From NCBI RefSeq assembly GCF_025790165.1, contig NZ_CP094970.1:3410001-3474000 (forward strand): a stretch of 64,000 bases of DNA. Direction: 5' to 3'. The notes under the pieces were generated by a model. That model was not told the origin of the DNA. It did not search any database and saw only the letters and a list, made by a program, of their open reading frames with translations. The translations under genes and the position numbers were made by a program. This DNA is from Solicola gregarius (GTDB taxonomy: Bacteria; Actinomycetota; Actinomycetes; Propionibacteriales; Nocardioidaceae). Below, piece after piece: positions 35,341 to 44,410 of this stretch (its first letter is position 1; each line of letters starts with the position of its first letter).

Positions 35341-35790
35341 ATGTCCACCACCACCAGCACCCAGGTCCCCACTCGTACGACCCCCAGCGCGCCGGCCGCG
35401 GCGGCAGGTCGGCAGCCGGTTTGGAAGCACGGAGTCGCCTCTGCCGCCATCGCCTCGGTCGCGACGACCGTCCTGGCGGCGATCGCGTCGGCCTCCGGCG
35501 TCTCGTTCGCCGACAGCACGGGCACGAGCATCCCGATCGCCGCGTTCGCACAGCTGACGCTGGTCTTCTCGCTCGTCGGCGTCGGCATGGCCGCCGTCAT
35601 GGCGCGCAAGGCGCGTCGGCCGCGGACGACGTTCGTGCGGACGTCCGTCGCTCTGACCGCACTGTCCTTCGTCCCGGATCTCACGTTCGGGTTCGACGGC
35701 GGTTCCGCCGCCACCCTGATCATGCTGCACACGGTCGCCGCGGCGATCGTGGTACCGACCCTGGCGGGGCGGCTCGCACGTACGCGATGA
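35341..35790 (+). CDS. DUF6069 family membrane protein
   Basis: 149 aa from the ATG at 35341. A Thr/Pro-rich cytoplasmic start is followed by four hydrophobic helices: SAAIASVATTVLAAIASASG, AFAQLTLVFSLVGVGMAAVM, TSVALTALSFVPDLTF and ATLIMLHTVAAAIVVPTLAG. This matches the four-helix DUF6069 proteins of actinobacteria. Function unknown. It is divergent from the ECF42-type sigma module and may be one of its targets, though nothing in the sequence proves this. Confidence 0.75.
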   Translation: MSTTTSTQVPTRTTPSAPAAAAGRQPVWKHGVASAAIASVATTVLAAIASASGVSFADSTGTSIPIAAFAQLTLVFSLVGVGMAAVMARKARRPRTTFVRTSVALTALSFVPDLTFGFDGGSAATLIMLHTVAAAIVVPTLAGRLARTR

Positions 35791-35876
35791 TCGGGCTCGA
35801 ACGGTGCCGATGCCCTCGCTCCGCCGCGTTCGTGGCGGAGCTGAAGGCCGTGGTTCACCGGCTCGGGGGAAGGACG

Positions 35877-38257
35877 CTAATCGCGACTCATCATCGCGAG
35901 TGCTTCCTTCTCGAGGTCGACGTAGGGCTCGCCCGAGACGTCGACGATCACTTGGTCGATCGTAGCGCCTTCCAGGGCCCAGGGCCTGTCGAACGGGTAG
36001 TCCGAGGTCACCGGGGCGCCGCCGTCGCGGCCGACGTTCAACCCTCTCCGCACAGGTTGAACTTGCCGTTCTGAATCATGACGTCATCGAGCTCGGCGAC
36101 CAGCGTGTCGCCGATGAACATCGCGAGCGAGCCCGTCGTCGCTCCGGGAGTCTGGGACTGTTTCGTGAACTCGACGCCGACGACGCAGCTCCCCTGCGGC
36201 AGCGCCTCGTCGCAGGCGAGCAGCTGCTCCTTCTCGCCGAGATAGTTGTACACGTATCGGAGCCTGCCCTCCTTGAGGTAGAGCGCGTGCCCGCCGAAGT
36301 GGTGGCCATGTGCGAACACGACGCCGCCTGCGTCGGTGTTCTTGATGTCGAGGGAGGCAGCGATCTTGAACGATCGTCCTCGTACGTTGACCGCGACCGC
36401 CTCGGGCACCTCGAGGGTGCCCGGGAAGTAGACGTACTGGTCGCGGGGCGCGCTCATCTGTGGTCGCGGCGTCGTCAGGACGTCGATCGCGGTGCGGTCC
36501 TCGAGCGGAAGGCCGTGGTACTGCCCGGCCTCGAAGTGCCATAGCGCCTTGAGCTCCTCGAGGAGGGCCGGGTGCTCGTCGGCGACGTCGTGGCACTCCG
36601 AGCGGTCCTCGTCGACGTGGTACAGCGCCCACTTGTCTTCGGAGAAGTGACTCCAGTCGGACGGAGCGCCGGCGTGGAGTGCCTCTGCCTTCCAGCCGTC
36701 GCGCCAGATCGCCCTCGTCCCGAGCATCACGTAGAACTGGCTGGGCTTCTGGGTCTTCGCTGTGGCGTCGTCGAAGCTGTACTTGAAGCTGGTGCCCTCC
36801 AGGGCCCATTGCGTGTAACCCTTGACGACCTCCGGTGGTTCGACGTCCAGGCACTCGTACACGGTGGGGACGATGTCACTGCAATGCGCGTACTGATGAC
36901 GGACCTCGCCTCGCGCCTTCATCCCAGCCGGCCAATGCACGACCATCGGGTCGGCGACGCCGCCCTCCCACGTGTGTCGCTTGAACATCTTGCAGGGCGT
37001 GTTGAACGCGAACGCCCACCCTGTCGAGTAGTGGTTGTACGTCTCGGGCGAGCCGAGCGCGTCGAGGAACGTCAGGTTCTCGTCCATGTCGTCCATGACG
37101 CTGTTGAAGAACTTGTTCTCGTTGACCGATCCGTTCGGACCGCCCTCACCCGACGCGCCGTTGTCCGAGATCCACACGATCAAGGTGTTGTGGAGTTCGC
37201 CGGTCTTCTCGAGGTAGTCGATCAGCCGTCCGAGCTCGTGGTCGGTGTAGCTGGAGTATCCGGCGTACACCTCGGCCATTCGGACCATCAACTGCTTCTC
37301 GCCCTCGGAAAGGGAGTCCCACGGACGGACGAGGTCGAACGGGGACTGCTCCTTGCCGTCCACGCTCGTCACTCCGGCCATCGGGTTGATCTGCGACAGC
37401 TCGGTGTTCTCCGGGAGGATCCCCAGCTGCTTCTGGTTGGCGAGGATCTGCTCGCGGATCTTCTCGTAGCCCTCGTCGAAGACGCCGTGGTACTTGTCCG
37501 CCCACTCCTTGGGAGCATGATGCGGAGCATGGTTCGCACCAGGGCAGAAGTACATGAAGAACGGCCGCTCGGGAGCGACCTGCTTCGCATCGCCGATCAT
37601 CCCGATCGCTCGGTCGACGAGGTCCTTGGACAGGTGGTACTTGTCGCCCAGGCCCTCGGCCCACTCCTCGGCGTCCTTCGGCGGGTCATAGGGCTGGTCC
37701 GCGAACTGCTGATCCTGGACGAGATCCGGGTACCAGTCGTTGGTCTCGCCGCCGAGGAACCCGTAGTAGCGCTCGAAGCCGCGGCCGGTCGGCCAGTTGC
37801 GCTTCGAGGAGGCCATGTTCGTCTCGTCTTCTGGACAGCAGTGCCACTTGCCCAGCATGTACGTGTTGTAACCGCGCTCGCCGAGGACCTCGGCGATGGT
37901 GGCGGTCTCGAACGGAATGTGCCCGTTCGATCCGGGGAACCCCGTCGTCGCCTCGGCGATGCACGCCATTCCGACCGTGGTGTGGTTCCGGCCGGTCAAC
38001 ATCGAGGCGCGGGTCGGCGAGCAGATCGCCGTCGTATGGAACTGGGAGTAGCGCAGGCCGTCGTCCGCGAGTCGCTGCAGGGTCGGCATCTCGATCGGCC
38101 CGCCGAACGGCGAAAGCGCACCTAAGCCCGTGTCGTCCCACACGACGAAGATGACGTTCGGTGCGCCGTCGGGCGCCGTGGGCTGCTCGTACGGCTCCCA
38201 GTCAGGTACCGAGTCGCGAATGTCGAGGTTGATGACACCCTTGAACGGTCTGGTCAT
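35877..38257 (-). pseudogene. type I arylsulfatase, 3' end frameshifted
   Basis: The main frame encodes 739 aa with the formylglycine motif CSPTR (Cys79) followed by ASMLTGRN, metal ligands in VVWDDTGLGALSPFG and VWISDNGASGEGGP, and a C-terminal beta-sandwich ending FNLCGEG at 36038. Directly after this stop another frame continues VGRDGGAPVTSDYPFDRPWA, then a segment with VIVDVSGEPYVDLE, to a stop at 35877. That is the normal last 50 residues of these large sulfatases. One missing base in GGTTGAACGTC (36035-36045) explains it. The enzyme is probably intracellular, since no signal peptide is seen. It may still fold. Confidence 0.8.
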
Positions 38258-38622
38258 GATGTGCTCCCGTCGGTCGTGCCCGGCCCGACAACTCGGGCCC
38301 CGTCACCCAGCTCTGCTTGCGACGAAGCGCCGTGCAACGCTCAGGCTGATGTCCGCACCGTCCTGGGCACCCCGCGTCGTTCACCCATCCCCATGGCTTC
38401 CTCGTTCGCACCTGCTGGCGCGGCGTTGTACGCAAGGCACTGTTGGATTCTGCAATGGGCGACGGCCGAAGGCATCATCCCCACAAGACGAGTTGCCGCG
38501 TTCCTGCCGGGCGGTTGCGGTTGGGACATCACCCCCTGCCCGAGTACGTGGGCGGTGAACCTCGACGTCTCGATGCAGCGCGGCACTCGGCGGCACTCGT
38601 ACGCGCCGCCTCCCTGCGCCGG
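38258..38622. other. 365-bp gap upstream of the sulfatase
   Basis: No supported gene. It includes the sulfatase promoter region (minus strand) and the 3' side of the small secreted protein gene. The open frames here have no homology that I recognise. Confidence 0.3.
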
Positions 38623-39084
38623 CTACGGCCGGTGGAGCCTGCCCTTCTCGCGGATGCCGCTGCCGTCGAACCAGTACACCTGGAGCCGGTTCTTCGGCCA
38701 CTTGTGAACCCGGGTGCGCCCATTGCCGCAGTTGCCGGAGTCGAACCATGCTCGCTCACGGAAGACCCGCCAGCCGGTCTTGGTGCGCTTGAGGAAGCGC
38801 AGCTTCGTACGACAGAGCACCGACCCGTCGGATGTGGAGCGGTACACCGCGGTTCCGCTTAGCCTGCCCGCGTCGTTGCGCTTGATCCGCAGCTGAGTGC
38901 GCATGTAGAACCCCAGCGTGTTGTCGCGCTTGCCCTGCCAGTGACCGGTGATATGCCAGCGCTTTGCGGTCGCGTCGCCGGCCGTCTCAGCCCGATCCTG
39001 GGACGGATCGGCGCCGTGCGCCGCGGTCGTCGTGACGGAGAACGTAAGTGCCGCCACCAAGGCGACCGTGACACCTCTGAGCAT
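38623..39084 (-). CDS. secreted protein of unknown function
   Basis: 153 aa from the ATG at 39084. A signal peptide is evident (MLRGVTVALVAALTFSVTTT, then AAHGA). The mature part is basic and tryptophan/glycine-rich with strands such as HITGHWQGKRDNTLGFYMRT, LSGTAVYRSTSDGSVLCR and WFDSGNCGNGRTRVHKW; two cysteines could form a disulfide. It looks like a small beta-barrel secreted domain. No enzyme motif is visible. Confidence 0.6.
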   Translation of the reverse strand: MLRGVTVALVAALTFSVTTTAAHGADPSQDRAETAGDATAKRWHITGHWQGKRDNTLGFYMRTQLRIKRNDAGRLSGTAVYRSTSDGSVLCRTKLRFLKRTKTGWRVFRERAWFDSGNCGNGRTRVHKWPKNRLQVYWFDGSGIREKGRLHRP

Positions 39085-39213
39085 CGCAGCCCTCTCTGTT
39101 GTGTGCCGGACGGTATCAGTGTCCGGGTCCATCGCTACCGGATCCACCGCACGCTCGCTCACGTCGAGATCGCCCCGGCGACCATGCGGTCCGTCCGCGA
39201 GTATCGTCCAGAC

Positions 39214-39591
39214 GTGGACACCACCTCCTCGCCTCGCGTCCTCGTGATCGGGCTCGATCCGTACCGCGTGCCCGGGCCATGGGACCCCGCCCCGGTGGCC
39301 GAGGGGATCCAGGCGGGCCTGGCGAAGTTCGCCGCACATGGTGTCGGAGTCGAGACCTGCCTGGTCGGTCTCGACGGAAGCGACGATGTGCAAGCGGTCG
39401 TCGGCGACGCGCTGCAGGCCCATGCGTGGGAGTGCGTCACCGTCGGCGGTGGACTTCGACACTCCGACGATCAGGTCGAACTACTCGAGCAGGTAGTCAA
39501 CCTGGTTCGGCGACACGCACCCGATGCGGCCATCGCGTTCAACAGCACCCCCGCAACCACCTACGAGGCAGCTGCCCGGTGGATCAGGTGA
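39214..39591 (+). CDS. conserved hypothetical alpha/beta protein
   Basis: About 125 aa from the GTG at 39214 (an upstream ATG at 39184 is possible). SPRVLVIGLDPYRVPGPWDP, then PAPVAEGIQAGLAKFAAHGV, CLVGLDGSDDVQAVVG, CVTVGGGLRHSDDQVELLEQ and FNSTPATTYEAAARWI look like a small Rossmann-like protein seen in actinobacteria. No function is known to me. It is the last chromosomal gene before the first tRNA-Lys repeat. Confidence 0.6.
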   Translation: MDTTSSPRVLVIGLDPYRVPGPWDPAPVAEGIQAGLAKFAAHGVGVETCLVGLDGSDDVQAVVGDALQAHAWECVTVGGGLRHSDDQVELLEQVVNLVRRHAPDAAIAFNSTPATTYEAAARWIR

Positions 39592-39636
39592 CGTCAGCGG
39601 CAAGTCACCTGGCCTGCGGCCCGAGGGGCCAGTGTG

Positions 39637-39671
39637 GTGCGGCATCAGGGACTCGAACCCCGAACCCACTG
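39637..39671. repeat. att-like repeat 1 (tRNA-Lys 3' half)
   Basis: 35 bp, GTGCGGCATCAGGGACTCGA followed by ACCCCGAACCCACTG, identical to the 3' half of the intact tRNA-Lys at 54193-54265 (minus strand). The rest of the tRNA is missing. The left flank (CTGCGGCCCGAGGGGCC, a hairpin) resembles the left flank of repeat 2. It is taken as the outer attachment-site remnant, marking the original downstream side of the tRNA gene. Confidence 0.8.
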
Positions 39672-39707
39672 GTGTTCGTAGGCGCTGACCTGCCACACGT
39701 GAACTGA

Positions 39708-39920
39708 TCACTGGTTGTCGATGAGCAGCTCGTGTAGGTCGATCGCGGTCGGGTTGGTTTCGCCAACGCGGACAGCGGCCTGCACTTTGCTGGATGCGTC
39801 GTCGTCGCGTGGCTCGAGATAGTGCACGCCGTCGCAGCGCAGCGTACGAACCGACGCCGGCTCGACGGCGATGACCGAACCGCACGGGGCAGGCAGCGTG
39901 ACGGCAGCCGTGTCACCCAC
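39708..39920 (-). CDS. short hypothetical or truncated protein near att repeat 1
   Basis: 70 aa (MGDTAAVTLPAPCGSVIAVE, then ...LRCDGVHYLEPRDDDASSKV, then a segment ending DLHELLIDNQ). No known domain is recognised. It ends 36 bp from the att repeat, so it could be the broken end of a gene cut by an old recombination event. Coding status is uncertain. Confidence 0.3.
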   Translation of the reverse strand: MGDTAAVTLPAPCGSVIAVEPASVRTLRCDGVHYLEPRDDDASSKVQAAVRVGETNPTAIDLHELLIDNQ

Positions 39921-40009
39921 GCTACAAACCGGGACGCTGAGATGAACTTCTGATCGGCCACTGCCGCGCTGCTCGAGCGGGCGCCATCACGGCGTCCGGG
40001 GCCGTGCCC

Positions 40010-40468
40010 TCAAGGGCCGGGCACGTCCTCCTCAGGGCGGAGGGTCGCCCAGATGCGCGCCAGGTCCCGTAGGTCGTCATCGTTTAGCCGGTCGAAGAAG
40101 AGGCGACGCAGGTCCGCATGCTGCTGTCGCCATGCCTTGCGCAGGACAGTCCGGCCTTCTGGAGTCAGCACTGCAACGAAACCGCGCTTGTCCGCGGCAG
40201 CCTGCTTACGCTCGATGAGGCCGCGGCGTTCAAGCCTGTCCGCAAGGCGAGTGAAACCACCGGTCGACATCAGGCGCTGCCTGGCGAGATCCGACATGCG
40301 CATGCCGTGACGGCCGGCGCGGCCGAGCAATGCCAGGACGCTGTACTCCGCCATGCTGACGTTCAACGGGTCCAGTCCAGCCTCGACCTCGGTCCATAAG
40401 CGGTCGTGCGTGTAGAGAAAGCCCTGCCACGCCTCCTGCTCCAGTTCGGTCAAGCGCGGTGCAGTCAT
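40010..40468 (-). CDS. MarR-family transcriptional regulator
   Basis: 152 aa from the ATG at 40468. The winged-helix domain reads MAEYSVLALLGRAGRHGMRM, SDLARQRLMSTGGFTRLADR and LERRGLIERKQAAADKRGFV. It is divergent from the crotonase operon. Two similar palindromes lie between them, so it probably represses that operon until an aromatic or phenolic ligand binds; the ligand is inferred only from the family. Confidence 0.88.
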   Translation of the reverse strand: MTAPRLTELEQEAWQGFLYTHDRLWTEVEAGLDPLNVSMAEYSVLALLGRAGRHGMRMSDLARQRLMSTGGFTRLADRLERRGLIERKQAAADKRGFVAVLTPEGRTVLRKAWRQQHADLRRLFFDRLNDDDLRDLARIWATLRPEEDVPGP

Positions 40469-40491
40469 TTGCGCCAGCCTACCGCAACGCG

Positions 40492-40530
40492 TGTCTGCAC
40501 AGACAGCAGGAATATTTGTCTGCGCAGGCA
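40492..40530. promoter_or_regulatory. two MarR operator candidates
   Basis: TGTCTGCACAGACA (40492-40505) and TGTCTGCGCAGGCA (40517-40530) are near-identical 14-bp palindromes spaced 25 bp centre to centre. They lie between the MarR start (40468) and the crotonase start (40586), with an AT-rich GAATATT stretch between them. Confidence 0.7.
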
Positions 40531-40585
40531 GAGTTATCCTGGATGACGGCACAGATGTCGTCTCGAGCCCGAAGAGGAGAACACA

Positions 40586-41467
40586 ATGACTGAGAACGAA
40601 CGACCTGAATCGGGGCCGATGGGCGATCGTGTGAGGTACGACGAGCCGAATCCGGGCGTGGCTCGGGCGACGCTGACCCGTTCGGAGAACGGGAACATGC
40701 AGGACGTGCGGCTCTTCTATCAACTCGACGCGGCGTACAGGCGGGCAGCAGCCGACGACTCGGTACTTGTGTTCGTGATCGCTGCAGAAGGCGATGATTT
40801 CTCGCTCGGCCACGACGTCGAGGCGTTGTTCAGCATTGAAGGCATGGACCAGGTCACGCTGGAGGGCGGATTCGGGCGCGACGGCGTAGCGGGCGACCTG
40901 GCGTGGGAGACGGAGGTTTTCCTCGAGCTGCACTGGCGTTGGCGCAACTTCCCGAAGCCAGTCGTTGCCGCCGTCCAGGGTCGGGTTTTCGCGGGCGGCA
41001 TGATGACGATGTGGCCCGCCGACCTGATCGTGGCTAGCGAGGACACGACCTTCGCCGACCCGGTGACCGGGTTCGGCATCAGTCACGTCGAGTTGTTCAT
41101 GCATCCGTGGGAGCTCGGCGCCCGCAGGGCCAAGGAATTCCTCTTCACCGGGGAGACGATGACGGCGACGGAAGCGAAGCAGATCGGCATGGTCACTCGC
41201 GTCGTCGCGCGCGATGAACTGGAGCCCGCCACGCTCACCCTCGCCGCGCGCATCGCAGCCCGTCCCGCTTTTGGCCTTCGAATGGCCAAGAAGTCCGTGA
41301 ACCAAACGCTGGACATTCAGGGGCAGTGGAACGCGCTCCAGGCGGCGTTCGCGGTGCACACGCTCGGACACGCGCACAGCCGCATCGCGCACGACGGCGC
41401 GTACATCGACCCCGCTGGATTCGCCCTCACCCGCGAGATCTGGGGCCTGCCTGACACCGAGGTGTGA
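40586..41467 (+). CDS. enoyl-CoA hydratase/isomerase (crotonase) family protein
   Basis: 293 aa. The crotonase fold is seen in VLVFVIAAEGDDFSLGHDVE (first oxyanion-hole strand), PKPVVAAVQGRVFAGGMMTM (second oxyanion-hole segment) and FADPVTGFGISHVELF. The usual catalytic Glu pair is not obvious, so the reaction may not be standard hydration. A ribosome site AGAGGAGAACACA precedes the ATG. It is the first gene of a three-gene operon with a flavin monooxygenase and an FMN reductase, which suggests degradation of a CoA-activated or halogenated/aromatic compound. Confidence 0.85.
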   Translation: MTENERPESGPMGDRVRYDEPNPGVARATLTRSENGNMQDVRLFYQLDAAYRRAAADDSVLVFVIAAEGDDFSLGHDVEALFSIEGMDQVTLEGGFGRDGVAGDLAWETEVFLELHWRWRNFPKPVVAAVQGRVFAGGMMTMWPADLIVASEDTTFADPVTGFGISHVELFMHPWELGARRAKEFLFTGETMTATEAKQIGMVTRVVARDELEPATLTLAARIAARPAFGLRMAKKSVNQTLDIQGQWNALQAAFAVHTLGHAHSRIAHDGAYIDPAGFALTREIWGLPDTEV

Positions 41468-41528
41468 TCTCGGCCGTCCCGACCGTTCCGCGCCCGGTTC
41501 CGGTTCCCCAAACGAAAGGAGACAGAAC

Positions 41529-42644
41529 ATGTATGACACCGACGTCACCCTCCCCGGCCATGTGGCCGATTCCAGGGAGCGGCCCGCGTTCGAGATAGGA
41601 CAGATGACGTTTGTCGAGATCACCGCCGACCCGGTCACGGGCAGCACGCCGACAGGGCAACGGCGGTCCCGCGACACGATCGAGCAGGCCCGAGTCGCAG
41701 ACCAGGTTGGACTCGACCTCTTCGCTGTGGGTGAGCATCACCGCACCGACTTCGTCGGGTCGGCCCCGGCGATGGTTCTGGCGGCTGCTGCCGAGGCGAC
41801 CGAGAAGATCCGCCTGACCAGCTCGGTCACCGTGCTCGGCTCGGACGATCCGGTCCGGGTATGGGAGCAGTTCGCCACGCTCGACCAGTTTTCCGGTGGG
41901 CGTGCCGAGATTATCGCCGGCCGCGGCTCCTACACCGAGTCGTTCCCGCTATTCGGCTACGAGCTGGCCGACTACGCCGACCTCTTCCGGGAGAAGCTCG
42001 ATCTCCTGCTCCAGATCCGCGCACGAAACCCCATCAGTTGGCAGGGTAGATTCCGACCCGACCTCGACAACGCCGACATCGGACCGCGTGCGGTCCAGGA
42101 CCTGCTACCGATCTGGGTCGGCGTCGGCGGCACCCAGGCCTCAGCGATCAGCACAGGACGGCTGGGCCTTCCCATGGCCCTTGCGCTGCTTCTAGGCCCG
42201 CTCACTCTCCATGAGCAGACCGTCGACTTGTACCGGCAGGCTGCCGAGCAGGAAGGTCACGACCCGGCGACGCTGCGGACCAGTATCAACCTGCACGGCT
42301 ACGTCGCCCGCACCAGCCGGAGAGCACGGGATGTGATGTATCCGTATTTCGCCCAGGGGATGATGGACAACAACCACCAGCGCGGCCGTGGTTTTGCCAT
42401 GCCGCGGGCGGCGTTCGACGCTCAGACCTCTCCGGCCGCCGGCCTCGTCGTCGGCAGTCCCCAGGAGGTGATCGACAAGCTGCTCGCCTACCACGACATC
42501 TACGGCCTGGATCGAGCCTTGATCCAGGTTGGATTCGGCGGCATGCCACAGAACGAGGTGCTGGAGGCGCTCGATCTGCTCGGCACCGAGGTCGCCCCGG
42601 TGGTCCGCCGGGAAGTCGCGGCACGGAAGGGAGATCCGGCATGA
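41529..42644 (+). CDS. LLM class flavin-dependent oxidoreductase
   Basis: 371 aa bacterial-luciferase-like TIM barrel. Motifs include ARVADQVGLDLFAVGEHHRT, LTSSVTVLGSDDPVRVWEQF, ATLDQFSGGRAEIIAGRGSY and GSPQEVIDKLLAYHDIYGL. Monooxygenases of this group use reduced FMN supplied by a partner reductase. That partner is the next gene, overlapping by 4 bp. The substrate is unknown. Confidence 0.9.
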   Translation: MYDTDVTLPGHVADSRERPAFEIGQMTFVEITADPVTGSTPTGQRRSRDTIEQARVADQVGLDLFAVGEHHRTDFVGSAPAMVLAAAAEATEKIRLTSSVTVLGSDDPVRVWEQFATLDQFSGGRAEIIAGRGSYTESFPLFGYELADYADLFREKLDLLLQIRARNPISWQGRFRPDLDNADIGPRAVQDLLPIWVGVGGTQASAISTGRLGLPMALALLLGPLTLHEQTVDLYRQAAEQEGHDPATLRTSINLHGYVARTSRRARDVMYPYFAQGMMDNNHQRGRGFAMPRAAFDAQTSPAAGLVVGSPQEVIDKLLAYHDIYGLDRALIQVGFGGMPQNEVLEALDLLGTEVAPVVRREVAARKGDPA

Positions 42645-43267
42645 CGAGCAAACTCGATTATGCGCCGACAACCTCAACTGGCGAGCAGGTTACGGCCACG
42701 CCCCGACGTGCACTGCGCGTCGCCGTGGTCAATGGCAGCCCCAGTGAGAAATCCAAGACGATGGGACTCGTCGACGTGGTGCTGCAGACCCTTGCCCGCA
42801 TGCTCGCCGACGAAGCCGTAGCTATCGAGCAGGCGCGTGTCGATGTCTACCGCCTCGGCCCTACCTTCACCGGCGCCCTCGAACGCGAGGGCATCGCGTC
42901 CGACGTCGAAGACGCTCTACGACGGGTTGAGCAGGCCGACCTGCTGATCGCCGCGACCCCTGTGTTCCGCGGGTCCTACGCAGGCCTGTTCAAGCACTTC
43001 TTCGACCTCGTCGACCAGTACGCGCTCGCGAACAAGCCCGTGCTCCTCGCGGCCACGGGGGGAGGTGAGCACCATGCGCTGGTCCTCGAGCACGCGCTGC
43101 GCCCGTTGTTCGGGTTCTTCCAAGCGTTGACCGTGCCGGTCGCCGTCTTTGCCTCCTCCAGTGATTTCGACGGTACGACCCTGCTCACCCCACGGGTCTA
43201 CGGTCGCATCGAGATGGCGATCACCGATGTCATCGGGCTGCTCGTTACCCGAGCCACAGCCAGCTGA
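42641..43267 (+). CDS. NADPH-dependent FMN reductase
   Basis: 208 aa flavodoxin-like reductase. RVAVVNGSPSEKSKTMGLVD is the FMN-phosphate loop; ADLLIAATPVFRGSYAGLFK and HFFDLVDQYALANKPVLLAA complete the site, as in SsuE/MsuE. It should supply reduced flavin to the LLM monooxygenase upstream, with which it is translationally coupled. The operon ends here. Confidence 0.9.
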   Translation: MTSKLDYAPTTSTGEQVTATPRRALRVAVVNGSPSEKSKTMGLVDVVLQTLARMLADEAVAIEQARVDVYRLGPTFTGALEREGIASDVEDALRRVEQADLLIAATPVFRGSYAGLFKHFFDLVDQYALANKPVLLAATGGGEHHALVLEHALRPLFGFFQALTVPVAVFASSSDFDGTTLLTPRVYGRIEMAITDVIGLLVTRATAS

Positions 43268-43674
43268 CACGGGCCAACCAAGCTTCGACGGGACCGCCCT
43301 ATCGCCGGAGAAGACTCGCACGAACGCAGTCACGGTCTCCGGAGCCCTGATCGTCGCTCTGTTCCGGCCACACCGACCGTCGACGTCTGCATCCCGGGCC
43401 GGCCGGAACACAACCCGCCGGCACGGGCGGTCAGACACGGCACCCAAGAAGAGATGCTGATACCAAGACAATCCTGATATGCGGAAGCGAAGGTGTAAAG
43501 CGCCGACAGCGCGACGGCGCCGTGAGGGACGCAACCGCTGAGACCCAACTCAGCGCGAACCCACCTGCCAGTGAAGACCTGGAGCTGTTCATCGACTCCG
43601 GTCAGACCGGCGAGGCCGCCAGTTTGACCAAAGGGTGAGTACAGCATGGTCTGCGGCCTTGGAGGGCCTGTGTG
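43268..43674. other. noncoding/decayed DNA at the right end of the cargo segment
   Basis: No complete gene. A 38-codon frame from GTG 43522 to TGA 43638 ends with a segment including LELFIDSGQTGEAAS and could be the tail of a lost gene. Just before repeat 2, CTGCGGCCTTGGAGGGCC resembles the hairpin before repeat 1. Confidence 0.35.
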
Positions 43675-43712
43675 GTGCGGCATCAGGGACTCGAACCCCG
43701 AACCCACTGATT
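43675..43712. repeat. att-like repeat 2 (tRNA-Lys 3' half)
   Basis: Same 35 bp as repeat 1 plus ATT, matching the intact tRNA-Lys for 38 bp (54192-54229). It is the junction between the 4-kb cargo segment on its left and the phage-like satellite on its right. It is most likely the left attachment site of the satellite. Confidence 0.85.
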
Positions 43713-43818
43713 TGCCTCAGGACGATTTGACGTTGGTGGACGATCGCGATACTCGCTCAACCATGGGCGTATTGCTGTTTACGAGTGTTGGTGATAGGTG
43801 GCTGTTTTCGGCAGATTT

Positions 43819-43837
43819 GCGGGCACTAAGCGGGCAC
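43819..43837. repeat. arm-type repeat, left end of satellite
   Basis: GCGGGCACTAAGCGGGCAC, an almost exact copy of GCGGGCACTAAACGGGCAC at 54127-54145 next to the integrase. Each has two CGGGCAC units 11 bp apart. Such paired short repeats near both att sites are typical of integrase arm-binding sites. Confidence 0.6.
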
Positions 43838-43856
43838 CATGGTCTCGGACCATGTG

Positions 43857-43900
43857 AGAACGCCACCCCCGGCAGACTTCGATTTCGGGGGTGGCGTTCT
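43857..43900 (-). terminator. strong hairpin terminator of the satellite's leftward operon
   Basis: AGAACGCCACCCCCG (43857-43871) pairs perfectly with CGGGGGTGGCGTTCT (43886-43900), a 15-bp GC-rich stem with a 14-base loop. On the minus strand it follows the last head gene (ending 44024) and is followed by CACATGG rather than a T-run. It probably ends the structural operon. Confidence 0.65.
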
Positions 43901-44023
43901 GTTCGGCGCTGGTGCGGTCGGTGCGGTCGAAAGGATAGGGAACCGCTCTCGCACCATCGTTCCGGTTCCGGCGGGTGAGCGACTTCATGGAGTCCCCGTG
44001 CGGGCCGGTGGCGTTGACGCCGG

Positions 44024-44410
44024 CTAGGAGCTCGACTTTTCGGCGATGCAGAATCGGGCGATCTGCCAGGAGTCGAGTGGTACGTCGGTGATGTAGATGA
44101 ACGTGTCGGCGAGCTTGGTATCGAACGTTGACTCGACCTGCACGCGGTCGCCGATCCTCACGTCGGTGTCGGCGGGCAGCGTGACGTCGTATCGGCTGAC
44201 GGTCCACTGTGCGCCCCCGGCGTCGAACTCGGCCGGTGTGGCGTACTGCGGGCGGACCAGCATCGGGCCGGTGTAGCGGTCGGCGAAGATGGGCGTCTCC
44301 TCGCCGATCTCGTCGTCCCACTCGGTCTCGCCGGTGTCGTAGCTGACCGTGCCGGTATCGGAGAGCATGTCCCCGATCCGGCCACGGAGCAACTCCACGT
44401 TGGGGCGCAT
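44024..44410 (-). CDS. DUF6093-like phage head-completion protein
   Basis: 128 aa from the ATG at 44410, overlapping the previous stop. MRPNVELLRGRIGDMLSDTG, FADRYTGPMLVRPQYATPAE, SRYDVTLPADTDVRIGDRVQ and a C-terminal AEKSSS make a beta-rich protein like those encoded after the connector in actinophages. It is probably a head-tail interface (stopper) protein. It is the last gene of the head module; no tail genes follow it. Confidence 0.6.
   Translation of the reverse strand: MRPNVELLRGRIGDMLSDTGTVSYDTGETEWDDEIGEETPIFADRYTGPMLVRPQYATPAEFDAGGAQWTVSRYDVTLPADTDVRIGDRVQVESTFDTKLADTFIYITDVPLDSWQIARFCIAEKSSS

Noticed and set aside
36572-38125. 517-codon plus-strand frame opposite the sulfatase
   Set aside because: It is antisense to a gene with a complete sulfatase active site; its sequence is Val/Leu/Arg-rich with no recognised motif.
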